The position numbers and the translations under genes are program-made. Shown here one piece after another: positions 1 to 8,300 of a DNA stretch of 64,000 nt; the stretch's first letter is position 1; every line of letters begins with the position of its first letter. The notes beneath the pieces are model-generated. The model saw nothing but the letters and a program-made list of their open reading frames with translations, was not told the origin of the DNA and searched no databases. Source of the DNA: Mangrovivirga halotolerans. GTDB lineage: Bacteria > Bacteroidota > Bacteroidia > Cytophagales > Cyclobacteriaceae. The DNA lies in assembly GCF_026241165.1 (NCBI RefSeq), contig NZ_JAPFQN010000001.1:62001-126000 (forward strand), written 5' to 3'.

Positions 1-1811
1 TCTACATTCCAGCCTGCAGAAAATGAGGGAAATGTACCCCATCTGTTTTCTTCAGGAAATTTACTGGACCCGTCCCTACGAATAGTTGCTGTCAGCAAAT
101 ATTTACTATCGTAAGAATATACAACCCTGGCAAAATATGACATCAAATTAAAAGCTCTTTCCCTGTACGGATCCGCTACTCCTACAGAGTCCGCGAAAAC
201 TTGCTCAGTAATGTTACTGGCATCACTTTGATAAATTTCAAATCCCAAAACTGCATTTACACTATGACTATTAATTGTCTTATCATAGGTAAGAGTATTA
301 GAATTTTGCAGAACATTTAAATTATTTGTCTGAACCTGAAGCTCTTCGGTAGTATTTGTTTCTTGTGGATTAATAATTGGAACCCCATTATCATCAAGGT
401 TTTTACTTTCTACAGTTGTGTAAACCGGTGTCAGGAAATTCCCAATGATATCTCTCTTATCCCAGGTAACATTACTTTTGAAAGTAAGCGACTTGGTAAT
501 TTCATAGGATAGTCCTAAGGTTGGTTGTATTCTTTCAGATTCCTGAAGCCTAAACTGACTTATGTGAGCTAGTCTGGCAGGATTCTCAATGTCTGTTAAA
601 TTCGTTCTATCCCAATTGCCGGTAATAGGATCTATAATTGGATTAACAGGGTCTTTTCTAACAGCAGTACCTAAAATGCTCGTATAAGTACCCTGATTAT
701 ATACAGTATTTTCGTTTAAAGAATACTTTATTCCTCCTGATAATGTGAGTTTATCAGTAGCATTAAACTCCAATTGAATATTTCCCTGTGATCTCTTTCC
801 ATAAGAATTTACCACTATACCTTCTTGATTGAAATAGGTTCCTCCAATGCTGTATCTTAATTTTTTAAAACCACCTCTAACACTTACATCATAAGATTGA
901 ATTGGTGCGTTTTGGAGTACTTCCTCCTGCCAGTCCGTCCCTTCATTATTCCCGGATAAAGTTTGCTGAATCCAAGACCTTAAATCTTCAGATTCAATTC
1001 CACTCAATTGTCCGCCTTTAAGATCAAGATATGTCTTGGCATATCCCTCTGCATCCAGCAAGTCAATTGTTCTCCAGGCTGTTTGCGTTCCGTAGTATGC
1101 ATTAAACTCTACCTGAACTCCATTTGACAAGCCTTTTTTAGTTGTGACTATCACCACTCCGTTAGCTCCCCTTGAACCATAAATAGCAGTAGCGGAAGCA
1201 TCTTTTAATATTTCGATATTCTCTACATCATTAGGGGATATATTACTTATGTCATCAGTTAAAAACCCATCAACAACATAAAGAGGGTTTGAGTTAGAAA
1301 ATGATCCAACACCACGCACTCTGATACTTGCTCCAGAGCCTGGTGCTCCTGAATTCGTAGTAACTTGTACGCCTGCAACCTTTCCTTGAATAGCTCTGCC
1401 TACGTCTACAGTTGCAAGTTTTTGAATTTGCTCAGGGTCAACAGATCCTACTGACCCGGTAAGATCACTTTTCTTAACCTCACCATAGCCAACAACAACT
1501 ACCTCACTGAGCAATTCAATATTTTCCTGAAGGACAATATCAAAAGACGTTTGATCTCCTACTTCTACTCTTTTAGGATCAAATCCAATATAAGTTATTA
1601 CTAACACTGATTCCTCCGAAGGCACCTCCAAGGCAAAGCTTCCATCGACTCCTGCTGTTGTGCCAATTTGTGTTCCTTCAATATGAATTGTGGCACCAAT
1701 CAATCCTTCACCTTGCGAATCCCTGACAGTTCCTGAAATTGATCTTTGAGCCCAAATCATTTGTATTTGGAATAACATTAGAATTATGAAAACAGTGTGT
1801 TTAAGTTTCAT
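1..1811 (-). CDS. SusC/RagA-family TonB-linked outer membrane receptor, 3' end outside window
   Basis: The frame is open from an ATG at 1811 to the left edge, so about 603 N-terminal residues are visible. It begins with a signal peptide (MKLKHTVFIILMLF...WAQ), followed by a carboxypeptidase-regulatory-like beta-sandwich (residues about 24-105, RSISGTVRDSQGEGLIGATI), a TonB-box region (EVVVVGYGEVKKSDLTGSV) and a plug with the SusC signatures VRGVGSFSNSNPLYVVDG and ILKDASATAIYGSRGANGV. The rest is barrel. The family imports oligosaccharides or peptides across the outer membrane with a SusD lipoprotein lid, using TonB energy. The SusD partner would lie to the left, outside the window, so the substrate cannot be judged. 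It differs from the second SusC at 26730 and is probably a separate uptake locus. It starts 2 nt after a small membrane ORF. Confidence 0.95.
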   Translation of the reverse strand, partial: MKLKHTVFIILMLFQIQMIWAQRSISGTVRDSQGEGLIGATIHIEGTQIGTTAGVDGSFALEVPSEESVLVITYIGFDPKRVEVGDQTSFDIVLQENIELLSEVVVVGYGEVKKSDLTGSVGSVDPEQIQKLATVDVGRAIQGKVAGVQVTTNSGAPGSGASIRVRGVGSFSNSNPLYVVDGFLTDDISNISPNDVENIEILKDASATAIYGSRGANGVVIVTTKKGLSNGVQVEFNAYYGTQTAWRTIDLLDAEGYAKTYLDLKGGQLSGIESEDLRSWIQQTLSGNNEGTDWQEEVLQNAPIQSYDVSVRGGFKKLRYSIGGTYFNQEGIVVNSYGKRSQGNIQLEFNATDKLTLSGGIKYSLNENTVYNQGTYTSILGTAVRKDPVNPIIDPITGNWDRTNLTDIENPARLAHISQFRLQESERIQPTLGLSYEITKSLTFKSNVTWDKRDIIGNFLTPVYTTVESKNLDDNGVPIINPQETNTTEELQVQTNNLNVLQNSNTLTYDKTINSHSVNAVLGFEIYQSDASNITEQVFADSVGVADPYRERAFNLMSYFARVVYSYDSKYLLTATIRRDGSSKFPEENRWGTFPSFSAGWNV

Positions 1812-1813
1812 GT

Positions 1814-1951
1814 TTATAGGTAATTAATGTAAGCAATTAGGGCAATGACAAGACTTAGACCTATTATGAGTAATTCCAGAAGAAGAAGTTTTCTCAACTT
1901 TCTCTTATTTGATGCTTCTGAATTTTTCGAACTATTTTTAATGTCCTTCAT
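1814..1951 (-). CDS. Putative 45-residue single-pass membrane protein upstream of susC
   Basis: A small open frame reads MKDIKNSSKNSEASNKRKLR, then a hydrophobic helix (LLLLELLIIGLSLVIALIAY), then INYL and TAA. The polar N-terminus has a Lys/Arg cluster directly before the helix, which fits a protein with its N-terminus in the cytoplasm and one membrane segment. Its stop codon is separated by only 2 nt (TAA-AC-ATG) from the start of the SusC gene, so the two would be cotranscribed and possibly translationally coupled. I do not recognise a family. The membrane-helix pattern and tight junction argue for a real gene, but a leader without function cannot be excluded. Confidence 0.55.
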   Translation of the reverse strand: MKDIKNSSKNSEASNKRKLRKLLLLELLIIGLSLVIALIAYINYL

Positions 1952-2390
1952 TTGCTTTTAATAACTGATACAACAATTATACAATCATATCTTGCCTAAA
2001 CACGAAGGGCTTTTTCCCAATATTAGAGGGTGTATTTTGCAATTATCCAGAAAGGACAGATTTTACAGAAACTGAAATATTTACCCTTGTAAAAGGACTT
2101 AAACCAGACTAAAAAGTATTATCAAAAGAAAAGGATGATAAGTTAAGTGAGCCGAAATTTCCTTTTGAAAGGAGATATGAAATTAGATTATTATCAGTTA
2201 TAAGAATGTGATACTGATTATTCCTCTACTAAGTGTACTAATGATTGAGGTTCCTATACATTATAATAGATCCAGCAGAGCTTTTAATCAATCACCTTTT
2301 TAAAATTCTCTTTTATGAAAAAATATCAGAATGAACTTTACTGACAATAAATATTGCAATAAAAGACGACCAGCTAGATACTGCCTTAAT
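1952..2390. other. Intergenic region with no recognised gene
   Basis: This is about 440 bases of AT-rich sequence between the small ORF/SusC unit and the tRNA terminator. It must contain the promoter of the leftward SusC unit. I saw no convincing match to the Bacteroidota -7/-33 consensus, no tRNA, and no open frame with protein-like character. Confidence 0.5.
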
Positions 2391-2419
2391 AAAAAAGCCC
2401 CACAAATATTGTGGAGCTT
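2391..2419 (-). terminator. Intrinsic terminator of the tRNA gene
   Basis: Read on the minus strand, AAGCTCCACAA and TTGTGGGGCTT form an 11-bp stem with one U-G pair and a 3-nt loop, followed by TTTT. It lies 10 bases beyond the tRNA 3' end. Confidence 0.85.
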
Positions 2420-2429
2420 AATTTTAATG

Positions 2430-2503
2430 TGGGCCCTGCTGGGCTCGAACCAGCGGCCACCTGATTATGAGTCAGGTGCTCTAACCAACTGAGCTAAGGG
2501 CCC
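2430..2503 (-). tRNA. tRNA with CAU anticodon (Ile2 or elongator Met)
   Basis: A 74-nt cloverleaf is readable on the minus strand. The acceptor GGGCCCT pairs with AGGGCCC, the D arm is AGCTCAGTTGGTTAGAGC, the anticodon stem CCTGA/TCAGG carries loop CTCATAA (anticodon CAU at 2467-2469), and the T arm is GCTGGTTCGAGCCCAGC. The discriminator is A, and the 3' CCA is not encoded (ACAT follows). The acceptor and T arm resemble the minor isoleucine tRNA whose C34 becomes lysidine more than elongator Met, but sequence alone does not settle identity. Confidence 0.93.
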
Positions 2504-2591
2504 GAAAAGCCTTTGTTACATCAGCTTTGAATTGGGAATGCAATGTTACATATTTGCAGTATAAAATCCCAAACTGATTAAAGAAAAATTA

Positions 2592-3209
2592 ATGATTCAA
2601 AACATAATATTTGATCTTGGTGGTGTAATCATCAACCTCGACACCGACTTAACCTACTCTAAACTAGTATCTTATTGCAACGGAGATGTCGATGCAGCTA
2701 AATCGAGAATTTTTGATTCCAAAATAACAGAAAGATATGAATTGGGTGAATTAACTGATGAACAGTTCCGAGATGAAATGAGGGAGATACTAAATCATAA
2801 CTTAAGCGATGAAGATCTGGACTATGCCTGGAATGCAATGTTGCTTGATATTCCACATCAAAGAATATCTCTGCTAGAAAAATTAAAGGATGATTATTCC
2901 CTGTATCTCATGAGTAATACTTCGCCAATACACATTTATGGAGTTAATGATGTATTAAAACAAACTTCAGGAGTAAATGATATAAGTTCTTTTTTTGACA
3001 AAACGTACTATTCATTTACAATGAAAAAAAGAAAACCTAATCCGGAAGTATTTCAGCAAATTCTTGAAGAAAATGAACTGGAGCCTGCCGAAACATTATA
3101 CTTTGACGATCTGAAACAAAATATTATTTCCGCGAAACAATTGGGAATAAATGCAATTCATGTAGATGGACCTGAAGTCTTAATTAATTATTTTAATCAT
3201 GACAGATAA
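2592..3209 (+). CDS. HAD-superfamily hydrolase (sugar-phosphatase type)
   Basis: The 205-residue protein has the haloacid-dehalogenase layout. Motif I is near the N-terminus (IIFDLGGVIINLD, nucleophile Asp in FDLGG) and an alpha-helical cap follows (residues about 16-85). Motif II is LYLMSNTSP, motif III Lys is in MKKRKPNPEVFQ, and motif IV is LYFDDLKQNI. The DLGGV form of motif I is typical of the HAD-IA variant-3 group that includes YihX-like glucose-1-phosphate phosphatases. Length is normal for the family. It would be a cytoplasmic phosphomonoesterase, with substrate unknown. Its last 11 nt overlap the start of the M50 protease gene, so the two are cotranscribed. Confidence 0.9.
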   Translation: MIQNIIFDLGGVIINLDTDLTYSKLVSYCNGDVDAAKSRIFDSKITERYELGELTDEQFRDEMREILNHNLSDEDLDYAWNAMLLDIPHQRISLLEKLKDDYSLYLMSNTSPIHIYGVNDVLKQTSGVNDISSFFDKTYYSFTMKKRKPNPEVFQQILEENELEPAETLYFDDLKQNIISAKQLGINAIHVDGPEVLINYFNHDR

Positions 3210-4338
3210 TCATTTTTCTGCAAAAGATATACTAAAGCATTTATTTTTATTTTTACTGACTTTTGGCGCTACAATTCTGGCCGGGGTATTCTGGGTGAAA
3301 GGAAAACCTGTTAGTATGATTGCTGACTGGACAAAAAATGATTGGTATTCCGGCTTCATGTATGCCTGGCCGTTTCTTCTTTTTCTAACGGTCCATGAAT
3401 TTGGCCATTTTTTTACAGCCATTAAACATAAGGTAAAAACCACTCTACCTTTTTATATTCCCTTCCCTCCTATACCATATTTACTTCCGATTACTATAGG
3501 TACAATGGGAGCCGTAATAAGATTAAAAGGATTAGTAAAAAGTCGTAAAGAATATTTTGACATTGGAGTGGCTGGGCCATTAGCAGGATTTATTATTGCT
3601 TTTGGTTTACTTTGGTATGGATATTCTCACCTTCCACCTCAAGAGTATCAATTCGAAATACACCCTGAATATAATGTGGAAGGAAAAGGTTTTAACTTCA
3701 GACCAGAATCAGACGAGAATACTATTGATATTTTAGTTGGAGATAATCTTTTATCACTATTCTTCGAAAATTACGTTGTTGATAACCCAGAATTGCTACC
3801 AAATAAGCACGAACTTTTTCATTATCCCTTTTTATTTGTAGGCTATCTCGCTTTAATATTTACAGCTCTTAATCTATTACCAATTGGTCAATTAGATGGG
3901 GGACATGTCTTATTTGGGCTTTTTGGAAGAAAATTACAGGGGAAACTTTCCCTCACTTTCTTTATTTTATTTATTCTATATGCAGGTATTGGATTTATAA
4001 ACAGCAGGCAGGCTATTTCAGATCTAATGTTAGCTGTACCACTATATCTACTGTTTCTTTATTTCATAATGGGCAGAGTATCTAAAGACCCTATGACAAA
4101 GATCATCATTGCTATAGGGATATACAGCATACAATATTTTATAAACTTTTATTTCCCTGATATAAAGGGATATTCAGGATGGTTATTCTTTGGTCTGATT
4201 ATAGGGAGGTTTATTGGAATATATCATCCACCGGCCCTATACAATAAGCCTTTATCTCCATGGAGAAAAGTAATTGGATGGCTAGCAATATTTATTTTTA
4301 TTATTAGCTTTAGTCCTCAACCATTAATCATTGAATAA
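3199..4338 (+). CDS. Site-2-type intramembrane metalloprotease (M50 family)
   Basis: This 379-residue polytopic protein has HEFGH at residues 66-70 within a membrane segment (two zinc ligands and the catalytic Glu). The second family motif NLLPIGQLDG lies at residues 225-234 and supplies the Asp ligand. Several hydrophobic segments flank both motifs. M50 enzymes cut membrane-spanning substrates in the lipid bilayer, often in regulated proteolysis. The architecture, with a loop of about 60 residues before the LDG motif, resembles bacterial and plastid EGY-like members rather than RseP, since no PDZ domain is visible. It overlaps the upstream HAD gene by 11 nt. Its substrate is not indicated by the context. 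It converges on porP with a 12-nt gap. Confidence 0.92.
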   Translation: MTDNHFSAKDILKHLFLFLLTFGATILAGVFWVKGKPVSMIADWTKNDWYSGFMYAWPFLLFLTVHEFGHFFTAIKHKVKTTLPFYIPFPPIPYLLPITIGTMGAVIRLKGLVKSRKEYFDIGVAGPLAGFIIAFGLLWYGYSHLPPQEYQFEIHPEYNVEGKGFNFRPESDENTIDILVGDNLLSLFFENYVVDNPELLPNKHELFHYPFLFVGYLALIFTALNLLPIGQLDGGHVLFGLFGRKLQGKLSLTFFILFILYAGIGFINSRQAISDLMLAVPLYLLFLYFIMGRVSKDPMTKIIIAIGIYSIQYFINFYFPDIKGYSGWLFFGLIIGRFIGIYHPPALYNKPLSPWRKVIGWLAIFIFIISFSPQPLIIE

Positions 4339-4350
4339 TAATATTACTTT

Positions 4351-5283
4351 TTATCTTAAGAAATAAGAAGGGCATGGCATCGATTTATGACTATTATCGA
4401 TATTGACTCCATATTGTATAATAAATTCGTGTGAGCCCCTGTTAAACTGATTGAGATCGCTAAATACATAGTCATAAGCATATCCAAAACTCCATTCTCT
4501 GGTAGCCTGGATCTGGAAAAATGTAACCAGAGACCTTCCGGTACGATATGATGTTCCAAGATTAAGCCTTCCGTAAAGCACGAAATTCAGGTTAATATCA
4601 GTACCTACCGGTGCCCCTTCCTGAACTCTTAAAAGAACGCTTGGTCTTATCAACAGGTTTTGAGATACAGGAAATACATGACCTCCCGTTAAAAAATAAT
4701 ATCTTCTTTCTATTGATTCAGTAACAGTGCTGATGTCATTTTTATCAAAAGTGTTATTGTGAAGAATATAAGGCACAGATAATCCTACGTATGTTGAATT
4801 ATTATGCCAGTAAGCACCTACTCCAAAATTAGGATTAAATGAATTGTTTACTCCCTGAAGATTAGGATCTGAAATATCATCAAGAGTTAGCCTTGTATAA
4901 TCTGAATTCAAATTATTAAAACCAGCTTGTAAACCCATAGACAATGTTCCTCCCATTGTCTTAACTTTATAAGAATAGGCTGCATAAACTCCAATATCCG
5001 AATGGATTCCCACTCTGTCATTGGTTATCATCAGACCGAGTCCAATATTCTTTTTCGACAGTTTTGAATCAACTGCAAAAGAAAGTGTTTTTGGCGCACC
5101 ATCCATATTGATCCATTGATCTCTGTAGGAAGCAATTCCATGAATAGTTTCATGCACACCGGCATAGGCCGGGTTAATGGCCATACCGTTGAACATATAC
5201 TGTGAAAACACAGGTCTTTGCTGAGCTTTCAATCCCATCATTGAAATGAAAGCTATTGCTAATATTAAAGTTGATTTTTTCAT
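4351..5283 (-). CDS. PorP/SprF-family type IX secretion outer membrane protein
   Basis: I place the start at the ATG at 5283 because it gives a clean signal peptide (MKKSTLILAIAFISMMGLKAQ); an in-frame ATG at 5298 would only add five residues. The mature protein begins QRPVFSQYMFNGMAINPAYA, the hallmark of the PorP/SprF family, and continues as an amphipathic 14-strand-like barrel (GLGLMITNDRVG, LSMGLQAGFNN, NPNFGVGAYW). Family members sit in the outer membrane and help anchor or export specific type-B C-terminal-domain proteins. Here the gene follows directly, 19 nt after, the stop of a 1732-residue type-B substrate, the usual sprB-sprF arrangement. The substrate pairing is inferred from this position. 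Confidence 0.93.
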   Translation of the reverse strand: MKKSTLILAIAFISMMGLKAQQRPVFSQYMFNGMAINPAYAGVHETIHGIASYRDQWINMDGAPKTLSFAVDSKLSKKNIGLGLMITNDRVGIHSDIGVYAAYSYKVKTMGGTLSMGLQAGFNNLNSDYTRLTLDDISDPNLQGVNNSFNPNFGVGAYWHNNSTYVGLSVPYILHNNTFDKNDISTVTESIERRYYFLTGGHVFPVSQNLLIRPSVLLRVQEGAPVGTDINLNFVLYGRLNLGTSYRTGRSLVTFFQIQATREWSFGYAYDYVFSDLNQFNRGSHEFIIQYGVNIDNSHKSMPCPSYFLR

Positions 5284-5302
5284 TATAATTGCTGGCATTT
5301 TT

Positions 5303-8300
5303 TTATCTCACTAGTTCCAGATAACCATTTTTAGGTTCAGAACCATCTCCTTTATCTATCACGTAAAAATATGTTCCGATTGGTAACTTTTTACCACCTG
5401 CATATATACCACGGTTTCCATTTCCTCTAAAATTATTTCCTAAAGAATCATTTGCTGATTGACATTGTGCTTCAGGATCATAATCATTAGTATAACCGTC
5501 TGTTTCGTAAACAAGATCCCCGTATCTATTGAATATCTTAACATTATTATTCTCAAAACACTCTATACAATCAACTATAAAGTGATCATTCTTACCATCT
5601 TCGTTAGCAGAAACTCCATTGTACACAAAAATGTCTGGTTCTATAGTTACATCAGTTGAGTCTGCACATCCAAAAACGGTAGTAACTTTTACTTCGTATA
5701 ATCCGGTAGGAATATTGATCAGATCAGAACCAAAACTATAGACTCCTCCCATATCCCAAAGAATAGACTCCACATCTACATCATTTGTAACTACAGCCCT
5801 GGCGAAACCATTACTGTAATCACACTCAGCTGGTTTTGCTCTTGTATAGAATTCAGGATACACTCGTTCATCTGGAACAAAGGCATACACTGCTTCACTT
5901 CTGCACGATGTAGCTCTATTAATTGACACTACTGTATAATCACCAATATTAAACATATCGTAAGTCTGCCCTGTGTAGTAATGATCTAATGTATCTAATT
6001 CATCAGAACCATCAACCAAATCATACCATTCAAATTGATAATCATCCTGATCGTCTACACCTGGAACATAGGCATTTTGGATACCATCAGGCTCAATACA
6101 ATTCTCTCTACCTTTAATCAATTCTGGTATGACCGTAGGATATACTCTGGCATCTTCAATAGTTACCGTAGTAGTATTCTGACAATAATTCAAATTATTA
6201 GTTGCTGTAACCGTATATGTTGAATCAAGTAAATTATATACTTCAGATCCTCTAGCTACTAGGGTTTGATTTCCCTGCTCATCTTTTATTGTCCATTCAA
6301 AAGAATGTGTAAAAATATCTCCATTTGTCACTCTGACCTCAGCTTGACCATTTGGATCTCGAGGACTACATACAGTCAACGGACTCGTAGCCTCCGCAAT
6401 AATTTCAGGATTTTCTTCCAAGTTATCGACTACTACCTCTTCAGATTTACAGTTGTATGCAGGATTACCATTCTCATCTAATTGAATTAGTGAGACTCTA
6501 TAATCAGATGGAGCAAGTTGCCTGTATAGGTATGTTTGATTAGTTGGATCTCCTGTATATGGTATTACAATTGAATTTCCTGACTCGTCTATACGCTCTA
6601 ATCTGTATGTAAATTCAAAAGGATAATTAAATTCAGTATTCACCAGAGAAACTGACACACGGCCACTATCTACAAAGCAAAATGGATCATCATGTTTATT
6701 AGTTCTTAAAACATACTCATCAAGGGTTGGAATATCAATGAAAGTAACTACACTATCCTGACAGAGATTATTTGGATTCGTAACAATTGCGGAATAATAA
6801 CCCGAAGGCTGATTATTTAACTGACTTTGAGTGGTATTATTATCTGTCAGATTAAGATCATTAACCGTTTCATCGTTTTCAATATCACCACTAAACCATT
6901 GGAAATTATATGGTTGATTCGAAGTAAGGGTTATTCTACCTTCAGCATTTAAGCAGTTAGCATTTAATATACTTTCATCAATTGAATTTGGATAATCTGC
7001 GTCATCATCAACGGGTACGGTATAAGGTTCTGATTCACATTCGAATCCAAAACTTTGCTTAGCCACAATGGTATAGTCTCCAGGCTCCAAACCTAAAGCC
7101 TCCATACCAGGACCCGTAGCATTTCCGACAAATTCAAAATCTGCTTCTTCTATTATTTTCCTGTTTGTTCCTTCAAAAACATAAAACACATAATCTGTAT
7201 GCTCCTTATCTGAAGGCATATTAGTGACGTTTCCTATTATTCTACCATTAAATGGAACACATTGATCGGAAGAGAAAGGATTCGCATTAATTTCCGGTAC
7301 GATAGCATTCACATCGACTGTATAAGGTCTATAGTCTGAACATCCTGAAGCAGGGTCAATTGCTTCAATGACATAATCTCCCGGAGGAACATTTTCAATT
7401 TCATCTCCTGTTGCAAACAATCCATCAGTTGGAGGAATATCATTGCCGAAATACCAGTTAAACTCTGCATCTACCACTGGATAACCATTAGAAGAAAACG
7501 TTGCTGTAGCGGTCAGAGGAGTAGCAAAACAATCACCTAACCCATTGTTTTGAGGAATTATATCCATTTCCGGAGTATTATCCTCTACTTCAACAGAATC
7601 CATATCGCTACAAAGCGTATTTGGATTCACTACGCTTAGGTAATACATACCGGCTTCTAATTGATCAACATTTTGATTATTGCTGATCAAAGTACTTTCT
7701 TCATTAGTCCAGGTAAAGTCATAATCCAAAGGATTTTGATCTATACCACCAATCACACGGCCATTAGCAGGATTACAGACTGTTTGAGGTTCTGAATCCA
7801 GGTTTAAATTCGGAATCACACGTTGATCAGAAACCGAAGCACTTGTGATTTCAAAACACCCTGTATTTTTATTTATTACTTTTACAGTATAATCTGATTC
7901 ATCAATGTTTTCTAGTAATTGACCAACACCAACCAGAGTTGTGTTATCCTGTACAAATTCATCATTGTACCAGTAAAAATCAAAATCATCATCGTCTGCA
8001 GTTGGAACAGTTGCTCTAAGAGCACCATTTGGACTTACACAATTAGTCAATGGTGATATCTCTTCGATGTCTGCTGAGAAAAATTCAGCTTGTACACCTA
8101 TTTCTACTTCTACAGTATCAGACTGACATCCAAATCGATCGTTAATTGCGAAGACACTATACGTTCCTTCAGCCAGATTTGGATATGTTCTTTGAGTAAA
8201 ATCTGCATTACCAGTCACAGGTGTTGGTCCATCGAACCATCGGTAACTATAACCAGTAGTTTGGACATTTCCATTAATAATTACATTTGCCCTTGCAGCT

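Noticed and set aside
2100-2390. Possible gene remnant between SusC and tRNA
   Set aside because: Only very short frames without protein-like character on either strand.
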